The translations under genes and the position numbers were made by a program. A model generated the notes under the pieces. The model was not told where the DNA came from and did no database searches. It saw only the letters and a program-made list of their open reading frames with translations. From NCBI RefSeq assembly GCF_003149455.1, contig NZ_QFFK01000012.1, positions 62,001-126,000 of the forward strand: a DNA stretch of 64,000 bases, in the 5' to 3' direction. Shown here piece by piece: positions 16,142-25,216 of this stretch (positions within the stretch are counted from its first letter, which is position 1; every line of letters begins with the position of its first letter). The stretch is from Chitinophaga deserti. GTDB taxonomy: Bacteria > Bacteroidota > Bacteroidia > Chitinophagales > Chitinophagaceae.

Positions 16142-18589
16142 TTATTCTGCGCCTTTCACTTTCACATCATCATTACTGATCTTTTTACGGGTTTTCTGTT
16201 CGAACATGGAACCGAATTCCCAGTTGAGTGTCAGCTTCAGCGAGCGGTCATAGTAGCGGTTCAGTACGCGGGAGCGGAATGCTGCCGTTTCTATCACCTC
16301 TGTCTGGCTGAGCGTAGTGTTGAAAGGATTGATGGCAGAAAGTGTGATGGTCATTTTTGCTTCCTTCAGTTCCTTTTTGGCAGAGAAGCTATAGAAATAC
16401 CAAGGAGTACGGTGCCCCTGGAAGGTGACCTTGCGGTTGGAGTATTCCCCGAATGCCTGCAGCGATACGTTGCCCGGGAGTTTGTACATCGTATTAATAT
16501 TCACATCCGTAGCCCAGCCTTTATTGGCCACCATCAGTGCACGGCTTTCATAATCCAGGCGGTTCACATTCAGGTTGCTGTTCATGTTCCATTTGGTGGT
16601 AAGCTGGAAGGAGCTGCTGAAATTGAGCCCGTACATACGGTTACCGGCGAGGTTCTGCTTCTGCGTAGTGGCAATGCCATTGGCATCGGTAGTGGTAAGG
16701 TCGAAAATGGACTGGTCGGTTTGCTTATAGAACGCCGCGATGTTGAGGAACAATCCCGAAGAAGGCGTGTAAGCATACGACAGTTCTCCCTGGTGCATGA
16801 TCTCCGGCAGCAGGGAAGGGTTACCCATCACGATGTTGCTGGGATCGCTGGCGTCAACATTAGGGTTAAGGTCCCAGATATATGGACGGGTAAGCCGTTT
16901 GGTATAGCTAAGACTGAGCGATTGGGCGTCGTTCAGTTTTTTGGAAACGGTGGCTGTAGGTACAAAGTTCAGCAGGTTGTTGCTGAATGCATCTTTCCCG
17001 CCCCGGTATTTTCCTTTCATATCCGTATGCTCCAGGCGTGCACCGGCTTCGGCGTACCATCCGTGTTTCATTTTCATTTTCATGAGTATATAGCCTGCCA
17101 GTACGGTTTGTGAATAGCTGAACCTGTCGGACCGGTCTGCCTGAAATTCCATCGCTGCAGGAGGCGGTATATCAGCAAACCAAACATCGTAGTTGTTATT
17201 GGCATCCCGGAAAATGGATTTAACACCGCTTTCGAGGGAGAAGGCGCCATCTGCAGTGAGCGGGTGGCTGTAATCGGCCTGCAGGGTGTATTCTGTGTTG
17301 CGGGTTTGACTGTTGTTTTCTTCACGGGAGCGGAACTTGCCGTCTTCAGTGGTTTGACTGCTATTATAGAATGAATTGCCGCCGGTGGGAGATACCTGTG
17401 CCATGGCGGTAAATTCCTGTCCGGGCCGCTTCATTTTACGGGTATAGCCGAGGGAGATGTCTGCACCATGGAAGCGTTCTTTTTTACGGGCATCCTGGAG
17501 ATAGGCGTCTGCGTAAGTGCCGTTGGCCATGCGGATGCGGGTGGTTTGTGTGCTGCCATCGGGCCAGGAGCCCAGCCAGGCATTCACATTGAGGCTAAGC
17601 TCGCTGGCGGAATCAGGCGTGAAGCCAACGGTGAGTTCGCCGGAAGTGTGGGGCATCACGTTATTCTGACGCTTTTCCTGGAAGAGGGTTTGTGTGGTGT
17701 GGCCTGCCGGATTGAGGGAAGTGCGTTCCGTAATGGCAGCGGCTTTATCCTGCAGGCGGTGGAAGTGGCCATGGAAGCTCATGTTCCATTTATCGCGCGA
17801 TAAGGAAACGCGCGGGTTGATAGCCTGCTCCCAGTTGCTGGCCGTTACTTCCAGCGCACCGCTGAAGCGTTTGCTGCCTTTTTTAGTGATGATGTTGATC
17901 ACACCGGCTGCGCCTTCTGCATCGTAGCGGGCAGAGGGGGCGGTGATGATTTCTACAGACTGGATAATATCCGCAGGCATCATATTCAGCGCATCAGCGG
18001 CACTACGCGCCATCTGGCCGGAGTATTTACCATCTACCAGGATGCGGAGGGTACCGCTGCCACGCATGGTAACGTTGCCCTGAGGGTCTACATTCAGTGC
18101 GGGTGCTTTGCGGAGCACATCTGCCGCGGTACCGCCTTTGTTACCGATATCGTTTCCGGCATTATACACAAGCATACCCGGCTTCTGCTCTATGAGCTGT
18201 TTACGCGCTACGATCTGCACTTCGCCTAATTGGCGGGTGCTGCCGGAGAGGAACATGGTATCGGGTAGGGAAACCTTGCCGTTTGTAGCCGAAATAGCGA
18301 GCTGAAGGGGGCGGTGGCCTACGGAAGTAATTACCAGCCGGTAAGCACCCGGGCCGGGGAGCTGGATGCTGAAAGCACCGTTTTCTTTGGAATAAGCTGC
18401 TGCTACAGGAGCGTCTTTGTCATTCATCACTCCGACCGTTACATACGGTAGCGCCTGCCGGCTGGCAGAATCGGCTACCACCGCACGGATCACAGGAGCT
18501 CCGGGAGCCGATTGTGAAAATGCGGAGGGGAGGCCGCTCAGCAGCAAGCCTGCAAAAAGCGGAAGTATTGCACGATAGTTGGTTAGCAT
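16142..18589 (-). CDS. Outer-membrane beta-barrel protein, TonB-dependent receptor-like
   Basis: 815 residues from the ATG at 18589, which gives a clean signal peptide ending at F-S-Q; a longer frame adds 15 residues with no signal character. The domains are a carboxypeptidase-regulatory-like module (about 30-115), a TonB plug with the A-D-V-L-R-K-A-P-A-L-N-V-D and I-L-V-D-G-K-Y-S-G motifs, and a barrel of the OMP_b-brl_3 class. Such proteins lack the large SusC loops and usually stand alone without a SusD. The substrate is unknown: peptides, oligosaccharides and metal complexes are all possible. It is convergent with the siderophore cluster and shares its bidirectional terminator. No regulator is adjacent. 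Confidence 0.83.
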   Translation of the reverse strand: MLTNYRAILPLFAGLLLSGLPSAFSQSAPGAPVIRAVVADSASRQALPYVTVGVMNDKDAPVAAAYSKENGAFSIQLPGPGAYRLVITSVGHRPLQLAISATNGKVSLPDTMFLSGSTRQLGEVQIVARKQLIEQKPGMLVYNAGNDIGNKGGTAADVLRKAPALNVDPQGNVTMRGSGTLRILVDGKYSGQMARSAADALNMMPADIIQSVEIITAPSARYDAEGAAGVINIITKKGSKRFSGALEVTASNWEQAINPRVSLSRDKWNMSFHGHFHRLQDKAAAITERTSLNPAGHTTQTLFQEKRQNNVMPHTSGELTVGFTPDSASELSLNVNAWLGSWPDGSTQTTRIRMANGTYADAYLQDARKKERFHGADISLGYTRKMKRPGQEFTAMAQVSPTGGNSFYNSSQTTEDGKFRSREENNSQTRNTEYTLQADYSHPLTADGAFSLESGVKSIFRDANNNYDVWFADIPPPAAMEFQADRSDRFSYSQTVLAGYILMKMKMKHGWYAEAGARLEHTDMKGKYRGGKDAFSNNLLNFVPTATVSKKLNDAQSLSLSYTKRLTRPYIWDLNPNVDASDPSNIVMGNPSLLPEIMHQGELSYAYTPSSGLFLNIAAFYKQTDQSIFDLTTTDANGIATTQKQNLAGNRMYGLNFSSSFQLTTKWNMNSNLNVNRLDYESRALMVANKGWATDVNINTMYKLPGNVSLQAFGEYSNRKVTFQGHRTPWYFYSFSAKKELKEAKMTITLSAINPFNTTLSQTEVIETAAFRSRVLNRYYDRSLKLTLNWEFGSMFEQKTRKKISNDDVKVKGAE

Positions 18590-18719
18590 GGTCCGTTCTA
18601 TATTGTTATGGGTCGCAAAATTCGTGTTAAACAAACAAGACTGTTTATCTAAACGGGAGAATGATTTGCGAAAACGGGAAATGCTTTGCCATACTTATCT
18701 GCAGAGAAGGAGAAGAGTG

Positions 18720-19685
18720 TTATTTTCTCAGCAGCGGCTGTGTGCTGCAACGGAAAGATCCGCCAAAGCTTCTGCTGATCCGGAAGTCGATGTACTCCAC
18801 TTTCACGCCATGTGCTGCTATTTGTTCACCGAATTTGCTGAATTCGGGATCGGTGATGTACACATCGGGGTTTACGGGTAAGCCGTTAGTGGCCAGTAAG
18901 GCGGCTTCTGAGAGGGATACGGGGATGCGTTGCCAATGCTGCAGGCTTTGTGGGATGCCGTCAGGGAAAGCTTCTTCGCAAACGAGCATCAGTCCGTTGC
19001 GGATGAGGCCGAGGGCACAGTCGAGGTGGAGGATGTTGGGATGCAGGCGCACGGTTTCCACATCGTAGCCTTCAGGGGCCAGTAGTTTCCGGAGCCACGC
19101 AGCACCAGTGGGATTGGAGGCGAGGCCGGAATACCCCACAAAGATTTTCTTATCCAGCACCAGCACATCGCCCCCTTCCAGGAACGGGCCCGGTCCCAGC
19201 GTGGCATCGTTTGCCGCTGCTATTTCCGGGCGTGGAGTGGCTACATACCGGCATTCTTCCGGGTATACATGATCACGGAAGATGTTGCGGAGGGGGAGTA
19301 TTTCATTGCGGCGGTGGAGGAACCGCATCGATCCCTCAATTACATAATTCCCTATGGTGAAAAACGGGTCCCGGGCGAAGAAATTAGAGTAGCCGTCTGG
19401 TCCGCCGGCTGCTTTTTCTGCTTCGGTGAGTTTGCGGGGGCGGAGGATTTTTACATTATACTTTTCAAGCACCTTGCCGAGTGCGGCGCGTTCCCCTTCC
19501 CAGGCGCGTTGTGAATCCGGGAACGCATCTGCATAGTTTTTGCCTTTATTTTCCAGCACCTCCGTGATTGCGGTATCAGGAAGGAAGCGGAGATCTTCCG
19601 GGCGGGGGATTTCCGGGAAGGCGAATTCTGATTCCGCCAATACTACGGTTTGCAAAGGTGCAAATTCAGAAGAAACAAATATCAT
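18720..19685 (-). CDS. Amidinotransferase / arginine deiminase-fold enzyme
   Basis: 321 residues from the ATG at 19685; the longer frame overlaps the divergent gene's leader. The signatures of the guanidine-modifying pentein fold are present: F-A-R-D-P, G-P-F-L-E-G-G-D (acidic substrate ligands), L-H-L-D-C-A-L (catalytic His) and G-G-S-F-R-C313-S-T-Q-P, with the nucleophilic cysteine near the end. The pattern resembles glycine or scyllo-inosamine-phosphate amidinotransferases and dimethylarginine hydrolases more than classical ArcA. The reaction is therefore transfer or hydrolysis of an amidino group from arginine or a derivative. No arginine-pathway or antibiotic genes are nearby to decide which. 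It diverges from a DUF4268 gene with only 27 nt between the two starts. Confidence 0.8.
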   Translation of the reverse strand: MIFVSSEFAPLQTVVLAESEFAFPEIPRPEDLRFLPDTAITEVLENKGKNYADAFPDSQRAWEGERAALGKVLEKYNVKILRPRKLTEAEKAAGGPDGYSNFFARDPFFTIGNYVIEGSMRFLHRRNEILPLRNIFRDHVYPEECRYVATPRPEIAAANDATLGPGPFLEGGDVLVLDKKIFVGYSGLASNPTGAAWLRKLLAPEGYDVETVRLHPNILHLDCALGLIRNGLMLVCEEAFPDGIPQSLQHWQRIPVSLSEAALLATNGLPVNPDVYITDPEFSKFGEQIAAHGVKVEYIDFRISRSFGGSFRCSTQPLLRK

Positions 19686-19712
19686 ATTCTTAAAAACAGC
19701 GGTGGGAGAGAA

Positions 19713-20264
19713 ATGTTTAAAGATTTGAACTGTACCGGCAACCACAAATATCGGTTAGTTTTGTACGCAGATTTCGATCATTCACTTAAACTGCAGGTAT
19801 TGTATTCGAAAGAGGAAGCATCCCGGATCAGAGAGGAATTCTGGACCACGTTTGGCCAGTATATAGCACCGCAGCCTTCGGCCGAAGGGCTTCGGATCAA
19901 CTGGATCAATTATAAAACCGGTATCCGGCACCTGTTTTTCAAAATGGAAGCGGGTAGCCGTGGCGGGGTAATTGCCATTGAGAGCACGCACCCGGATGAG
20001 GGTATCCAGGAGCTGGTGATGGAGCAGTTTACTGTGTTGAAGAATATGCTGGCCGAAAGCCTGCAGGAAGAGTGGATATGGGAGCCGCATGTGCAAAACG
20101 CGCAGGGGAAAATTGTTAGCCGTATTTACCGGGAGATAGATGATGTGAGTGTTTTCAGAAAAGAAGACTGGCCTGCGCTGATCTCATTCTTCAAACCGAG
20201 GATTATGGCGCTGGATGATTTTTGGAGTACTGCGAAATATGCATTTGAGATATTTAATGGATAA
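19713..20264 (+). CDS. DUF4268 family protein
   Basis: 183 residues from the ATG at 19713; a frame open further upstream crosses the divergent gene and is unlikely. The sequence (S-R-I-R-E-E-F-W-T-T-F-G-Q-Y then I-N-W-I-N-Y-K-T-G near residue 65) matches DUF4268, a domain found alone or at the end of predicted nucleases. In this stand-alone form no PD-(D/E)XK active site is visible. Function is unknown. The very short divergent gap with the amidinotransferase-type gene means their promoters must overlap each other's coding starts or leaders. Confidence 0.7.
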   Translation: MFKDLNCTGNHKYRLVLYADFDHSLKLQVLYSKEEASRIREEFWTTFGQYIAPQPSAEGLRINWINYKTGIRHLFFKMEAGSRGGVIAIESTHPDEGIQELVMEQFTVLKNMLAESLQEEWIWEPHVQNAQGKIVSRIYREIDDVSVFRKEDWPALISFFKPRIMALDDFWSTAKYAFEIFNG

Positions 20265-20330
20265 AATTAACCCCATTACTCCCGCGAGTACGGGCATTCT
20301 TCAGGCCTGACCGTCCGGGAGCTATAAATA

Positions 20331-20633
20331 CTATTTCCCGCCCATACTGAACGCTTTTACCAAAACCATCGTGCAATTGGTAGTTGACCTGTGCCTGATA
20401 TCTTTTACGGGCTGGTATTCCGGATCACTATAACATTGAAGTGCTGCTTCTTCGGAAGGGAATTGAACAATGGCGTGCATGGTGCGGGCTCTTCCTTCCA
20501 CGGCCAGTGCGGCAGTATCCGAAACCAATACCTCTGCGCCATATCGTTTAAGAATGGGAAATAACAGAGGTCCGTAAGTTTTAAACAATTCCGGATCGGT
20601 GATATCGTAACTGTTGATGTAATAGACTGGCAT
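20331..20633 (-). CDS. DUF1330 family protein
   Basis: A 100-residue protein with the dimeric alpha/beta-barrel (ferredoxin-like) pattern of DUF1330: P-V-Y-Y-I-N-S-Y-D-I-T-D-P near the start, a central helix, then I-V-Q-F-P-S-E-E-A-A-L-Q-C-Y-S-D-P-E-Y-Q, the family hallmark. No catalytic residue is assigned in the family. It is a single gene, with an intergenic region that carries tandem repeats upstream of it. Confidence 0.85.
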   Translation of the reverse strand: MPVYYINSYDITDPELFKTYGPLLFPILKRYGAEVLVSDTAALAVEGRARTMHAIVQFPSEEAALQCYSDPEYQPVKDIRHRSTTNCTMVLVKAFSMGGK

Positions 20634-21118
20634 GTTGATTCGGTTTTGGGTAATGAATGGTTAGGTGTTGTTTAGTAAAGTTACAGAGGCAAGTTTATCC
20701 CGGCTTAAGAATAATTGCGGTTTGTTAGGGATTGGTTCAAAAAGGGAGGAGAACTGCGTTTACGCCCGGTTATAACCAGATCATACAGGGTACCTGTATT
20801 CCATTGGGGTTCGAATAAGGTATAAAGCAGTATCAAGCTTGTTTGAAGCAGGTATCTATGTAGCGTCTATGTAGCGTCTACACGACAACTACGAGGGAAC
20901 CTGCAGTAATGTTTGGAGATGAGGTGGACTTGATGCGGAGGTGATGCGGAAGTGATGCGGAGGCGGGGTGTTAGTGATAGCAGGCAGTAAAAGTGAAGAT
21001 CGGGTGCCTGTGGCCCATGGCATTGGCTGGGGGAGGAGTGGCCTGCCGGGTAGATTGGGGTTCCATATTATTTGATAATGAATTACTTATAACAAAAACT
21101 CGCTATTATGGCGGTTTG
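20634..21118. repeat. Intergenic region with two short 11-nt tandem arrays
   Basis: 485 nt with no convincing gene. At 20856-20877 the 11-mer CTATGTAGCGT occurs twice in tandem. At 20931-20963 the 11-mer TGATGCGGAGG occurs three times, the middle copy with one change. The two motifs differ in sequence but share the 11-nt period. The rest is AT-rich without terminators or clear promoter elements. Confidence 0.7.
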
Positions 21119-21901
21119 CTATTCCCGCTGGATGAGAGGCTGTCCGTTTTGAACGGGAGCGGTGTTGCAGGTAGGTTCCGCTGGTATTGGGGTTAGTTTC
21201 TTACGGGGGGCTGTTTTGGTGATGGGCGCCTGTAGGGGTTTGTCTTCAACTACGGCCAGGATATCTGCTACTTCGAACTTCCGGTCACGGATATCAAAAT
21301 CTTCCCAAAAGAACTTTATCTGTACCACTACTACCAGGGTGCCTTTGCCGGGTACGTTTACCCACAGGTCTGCGCCTTCGAATTGGTGGAAGTGTTGAAC
21401 GGGCCGGATCAGATCAATGTTGATCCGGGCGGTATCTGTACCTGTAAGGGTACGGGTGCTGAAGTCGATCCTTGAAGCGATTACTTTTATCTCCATGCGT
21501 ACGGCATCTTCACATGTTGTCAAAGCCTGTGGGGGGATGTGGAGCTTACCGTCATTGGAGAACACAGGCAGTTTTCCGAAGAACTTACAGAGGCCGGTGT
21601 GGCCATTGAAGCGGAAGCCTTTGAGGCCTGCGTGGTTGTTTCTGCCGGCTGCTACAATGTAGCTGTTCAGGCGGTTTACCAGCATCCGGTCGGGGTGGAT
21701 GTCTAATTCAGGTGTAAAGGCGCTGCGGATAAGGGCTCCTTTTCGGCTGGCTGCGCCAAATGTTTTGGCAGCACGGCGGGTATTATCCGTTTGCCGGACT
21801 GTTTGTGGTACGGTGCGCAAACAGTGCTTGCCGTTGCGCTTGTAAGAGATGACATTACCGAGTTTACCGGTGAACGGCATCATAGCATCTAAGATTGCCA
21901 T
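21119..21901 (-). CDS. Hypothetical protein, DUF6266-like N-terminus
   Basis: 260 residues, no signal peptide or membrane segment. The first 25 residues (F-T-G-K-L-G-N-V-I-S-Y-K-R-N-G-K-H and then L-R-T-V-P) resemble the opening of Bacteroidota proteins annotated as DUF6266, which start with S-G-K-V-G-x-V and a K-G-x-x-x-x-R segment. The rest is a beta-rich region ending in a Pro/Thr/Lys-rich tail of about 40 residues that is likely disordered. Function is unknown. No neighbouring gene is on the same strand, so it is probably monocistronic. The family call is weak. Confidence 0.5.
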   Translation of the reverse strand: MAILDAMMPFTGKLGNVISYKRNGKHCLRTVPQTVRQTDNTRRAAKTFGAASRKGALIRSAFTPELDIHPDRMLVNRLNSYIVAAGRNNHAGLKGFRFNGHTGLCKFFGKLPVFSNDGKLHIPPQALTTCEDAVRMEIKVIASRIDFSTRTLTGTDTARINIDLIRPVQHFHQFEGADLWVNVPGKGTLVVVVQIKFFWEDFDIRDRKFEVADILAVVEDKPLQAPITKTAPRKKLTPIPAEPTCNTAPVQNGQPLIQRE

Positions 21902-22179
21902 AATAATAAGTTTTTGTTATTGCTGAAATTACGACAACCGTATCTGAGCGGCGGCCGGAGGAATTGGAGGATATTCAATGCCATAGTATTACGGATTGAA
22001 TAACGACGCAGGCTAATAGTATTGAGGCCTGAATAATTTCGAAGGTGAGAGTATCAGGGTTTAGAGGTTTTCTAAAAAAAAGTAATGTCGGGGATTTTAA
22101 GATTTGAAACACAATTGATGCGTTGCTACTAAACATTATTCGAAAAAGTCTAAATTTAGTTACAGTATAAATTGTTTAT

Positions 22180-22794
22180 ATGACTGAAGCTATTTTTGGC
22201 ATTATTGGAGTACTTATCGGTTCTTTTGTCCCATGGTTCCAGACTTACTGGCTAGAGAAAAGGGCTACAAGGAAAAGCGCGAGGTACCTTGCTATTCGGA
22301 TTGTTTGTGTTCTAGATGAGTATCTCGAAAAATGTGGAGATGTTGTGTATGATAATGGACTTTCCTACGGACAGAGAAATGCAGATGGATGTTTAGAAGC
22401 GCAGGTGAAATCTCCTGGAGCTCCGGTATACCCTGAAGATGTAGATTGGAAAAGTATAGACCACGAGCTTATGTATAGAATACTTTCTCTGCCCTCAGAA
22501 GTAGAAGCAGCGGAACGCCTTATTAGTAGCACGCATGAGATTTCTGATCCGCCGGATTTTAAAGTTTGGTTTGACGAACGTGCTTACTGGTACTGCTCGT
22601 TTGGCCTTACGGCTTACAAACTAGTAGGCGATATTTGTGACAAGTATGAAATAAAAAAGAAGACATATAACAACTGGAACCCGCACGAAGACCTGGTTAA
22701 TAGATTAAATGTAGTCAATGCCCGTCGCCAAAAACGAATGGAAGGAGATGCTAAATTTGTTGAGTCTTTTTTGGGTACATCCGGTAATACCTGA
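22180..22794 (+). CDS. Hypothetical protein with one N-terminal membrane helix
   Basis: 204 residues. The first 20 or so (I-F-G-I-I-G-V-L-I-G-S-F-V-P-W) form one membrane segment, then W-L-E-K-R-A-T-R-K-S-A-R starts a basic, helical cytosolic region. No enzyme motif is seen. Its base use is clearly richer in A/T than that of the genes before 20 kb, and its flanks are AT-rich as well, which suggests recent acquisition. Similar single-helix orphans occur in mobile or defence-rich regions of many bacteria, but nothing here ties it to such a system. Confidence 0.6.
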   Translation: MTEAIFGIIGVLIGSFVPWFQTYWLEKRATRKSARYLAIRIVCVLDEYLEKCGDVVYDNGLSYGQRNADGCLEAQVKSPGAPVYPEDVDWKSIDHELMYRILSLPSEVEAAERLISSTHEISDPPDFKVWFDERAYWYCSFGLTAYKLVGDICDKYEIKKKTYNNWNPHEDLVNRLNVVNARRQKRMEGDAKFVESFLGTSGNT

Positions 22795-22945
22795 TGACTG
22801 GATTATAAAGAAGTTGCCAGAAGAGAAATGGATATTATTGGAGGGGTTTAAATGCAACAATGCTATATATTCTTTGTGGTAAATATAGGTTTTGGCCACA
22901 ACTTGTAGCACAATTACTTGCTAAGTTTAATTACCCCTTCCGGAT

Positions 22946-23692
22946 TTAATTCTTCAATCCCGAAAGTGTAAAAACGATCAGTAATACCCCAATAAGAATC
23001 AAACCCCAATACACATATCTGAAGAATGAATTTCCCTGCAATTTATGATTGAAATACCTGCCCAGATAGATAGCCGGCACCATGGCAGGGATGCAAAATA
23101 GGAAATACCTGATCACTTCCCATCCCAGCAATCCCTGAATAGCATAGCCAATCATTCCAATAAAGCTGGCAGGCAGAAAGTATGCCTGCAATGTGGCCCT
23201 GAAATGCCTGGCACTCCATCTTCTCATGTTACCATATACTACCAGCGGAGGGCCATTAATACCATAAGCCCCGCCAAAAACACCGGATAAGAAACCGCAG
23301 ACAAAAAGCCAGAAGCGGTTATCCTGTTCAAGCTGCAGTGTGTTTTTTGCCAACATGGCGTAGGTACTGTACATTATGATTAAAAGGGCCAGCGCTATTT
23401 TTACCCAGTATTCATTCCCATAGGTAAGTATGAGCAACCCCAGCGGTATACCCAGCATGGCATACAGGATCAGCCACCTGGCGCTGTTAAAATGTATCTC
23501 CCTGTGATCCTGCGCAACCACTACCACTGCTACGAAAACAGACATCAGTACGGATAAGGGAACTGCTATGTTAAGGGGGATGAAGAGCACGAGCAATGGA
23601 ACGGCCACCAGGGATTCCCCGAAGCCAAAAGTAGAGCGTACCAGTGTTGCAAGAAAGCTAATGCCTATTATGCATAGAACAGTTGAAAGCAT
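22946..23692 (-). CDS. TauE/SafE family sulfite exporter-type permease
   Basis: 248 residues from the ATG at 23692; four further residues would need a TTG. Seven to eight hydrophobic spans and the duplicated TauE/SafE pattern are visible: G-F-G-E-S-L-V-A-V-P-L-L in the first half, and G-F-L-S-G-V-F-G-G-A-Y-G-I-N-G-P-P-L-V in the second. Members move sulfite, sulfoacetate or other organosulfur anions across the inner membrane, and the substrate cannot be told here. No sulfur-metabolism gene is adjacent. It lies in the AT-richer part of the window. Confidence 0.87.
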   Translation of the reverse strand: MLSTVLCIIGISFLATLVRSTFGFGESLVAVPLLVLFIPLNIAVPLSVLMSVFVAVVVVAQDHREIHFNSARWLILYAMLGIPLGLLILTYGNEYWVKIALALLIIMYSTYAMLAKNTLQLEQDNRFWLFVCGFLSGVFGGAYGINGPPLVVYGNMRRWSARHFRATLQAYFLPASFIGMIGYAIQGLLGWEVIRYFLFCIPAMVPAIYLGRYFNHKLQGNSFFRYVYWGLILIGVLLIVFTLSGLKN

Positions 23693-23752
23693 GATCTGAT
23701 CCAAAATGGTTAAGTGTAGAGGTGCAATGAGCCGGCAAAATTCATGCTGGAA

Positions 23753-23788
23753 ATAAAAGAGGCAGAAATTTCTTCCAGCCCCTTTTAT
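23753..23788 (-). terminator. Probable terminator of the GH10 gene
   Basis: On the minus strand ATAAAAGGGGC pairs with GCCTCTTTTAT (one mismatch) around a 14-nt loop. The T-rich 3' arm is followed by more A/T. It lies about 50 nt after the GH10 stop codon and before the TauE/SafE gene. Confidence 0.5.
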
Positions 23789-23841
23789 GCCGCATATAGG
23801 AAGTTTATTGGAATGCCTTTATAGTATAGTATTTCTAATGG

Positions 23842-24903
23842 TTAGAAGTCGATCACTTTCCAGTATGCTTTTTTGGGCTGAAGCTTTTCATCGAATAGCA
23901 GGGGATAGTTTTTACGGCCCCTTACCGGAAAATTATCCAGCCAGCTTGAACGGTCTGAAAGGTTCCAGAAGGTAACGCCGGTGATATGCTGACGGTATTT
24001 CCTGAATGTATCGAAAAGCATGGTGTATTGCTGCTCCTGCAATAGCTCCTGTTCAGAAGTGAAATTGCGCTGTTCGGGCATTTTGTTGTTGGTGAAAACA
24101 GAAACGTCCAGCTCGGTAATCTGTATTTTGATGCCAAGTGATGCATATTGTTCGATAGCAGCGGCAAGTGATGTGCTTGAAGGATCTTTAACGGACCAAT
24201 GGCCTTGCAGGCCAATGGCATGAACCGGTACGTTTGCATCGCGCAGCTTTTTAAGCAGGCGGTAAATCTTGTTTCTTTTTACCGGATCTTCTGTATTGTA
24301 ATCATTGTAGAATAAAACGGCATTGGGGTCTGCTTCATGTGCATACCGGAATGCGTGTGCGATAAAGTCTTCCCCGCAGATCTGATACCATAGGGAATTG
24401 CGAAGAAACTCGTTAGGATGGTCTGAAACTGCTTCATTTACCACGTCCCAGGCATATATTTTTCCTTTATAACGGCTTACTACATCGTGGATGTGTTTGC
24501 GTAATCTGTTCAATAAGGTGTCTTTGCTCACCAGTTTGCCTGCTGCATCGTAAAACATCCATTTGGGTGCCTGGTTATACCAGCAGAGGGTATGTCCTCT
24601 TACCTTCAGCCCATTTTCCGTAGCAAATTGGACGATCGCATCGGCGCCTCCCCAGTTATACCGGTCTTCTTCCGGATGAATAGGTTCCATTTTCATCACG
24701 TTTTCTGCCGTGATGCTGTTGAAATGCCTGAGTATGAATGAGGCGGTGGCGGAGTCCTGCAAATGACGGGGTGTGATGGCTACGCCCACCGGGAAAAGTG
24801 TTTTGTAATAGTCTTTTAGCCCTTTGTCAGTTTGCTGTGCGTTTGCTGCAACTGATGTACATAAAAGTATAACTGAAACGAACAGGCGTTTTGATCTTAT
24901 CAT
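23842..24903 (-). CDS. GH10 endo-1,4-beta-xylanase
   Basis: 353 residues from the ATG at 24903, which begins a typical signal peptide ending at A-N-A-Q; an upstream ATG would add six residues. The single domain is a complete GH10 barrel: I-T-A-E-N-V-M-K-M near residue 63, the acid/base in W-D-V-V-N-E157-A and the nucleophile in I-T-E264-L-D-V. Family members cleave internal beta-1,4 bonds in xylan. The usual H-T-L-V-W-H is H-T-L-C-W-Y here, a subsite change seen in some members. There is no carbohydrate-binding module and no SusCD neighbour, so it is an orphan periplasmic or secreted xylanase. Confidence 0.93.
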   Translation of the reverse strand: MIRSKRLFVSVILLCTSVAANAQQTDKGLKDYYKTLFPVGVAITPRHLQDSATASFILRHFNSITAENVMKMEPIHPEEDRYNWGGADAIVQFATENGLKVRGHTLCWYNQAPKWMFYDAAGKLVSKDTLLNRLRKHIHDVVSRYKGKIYAWDVVNEAVSDHPNEFLRNSLWYQICGEDFIAHAFRYAHEADPNAVLFYNDYNTEDPVKRNKIYRLLKKLRDANVPVHAIGLQGHWSVKDPSSTSLAAAIEQYASLGIKIQITELDVSVFTNNKMPEQRNFTSEQELLQEQQYTMLFDTFRKYRQHITGVTFWNLSDRSSWLDNFPVRGRKNYPLLFDEKLQPKKAYWKVIDF

Positions 24904-25216
24904 AAGATATCTAAAATACAAACCCTTTACTGTTTTACGTAATAATTAGGGAGAAACGGTAAGGAAACATCATTCAGCCGAATACGCTTGTTTGCATCAG
25001 ATTTGGCATTTCTCTGCCTATTTCCTGTACGCATACAAGCGCAGTTTGAATCCAAAAGAAAAAGGGCTACTCAATGAACAACCCTTCCTTTTTGAATCGT
25101 GATCGGGAGTTTATTAGAACAACTCGCATCCTTTTTTCTAATAACACAAGTTTAACTTTTTCAGGCAGGAAAATTTGATAATTAGCGATTGTTAACCTGC
25201 CGAAAAATTCTCTTTA

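Noticed and set aside
15890..17113. A 407-codon open frame on the plus strand opposite the TonB-type receptor
   Set aside because: It lies antisense to a well-supported receptor gene, crosses the bidirectional terminator, and its translation has no recognisable domain. It is a shadow of the low-stop antisense frame.
18590..18634. Fifteen-codon N-terminal extension of the TonB-type receptor
   Set aside because: The added residues are polar and would bury the signal peptide. The ATG at 18589 gives a normal signal sequence.
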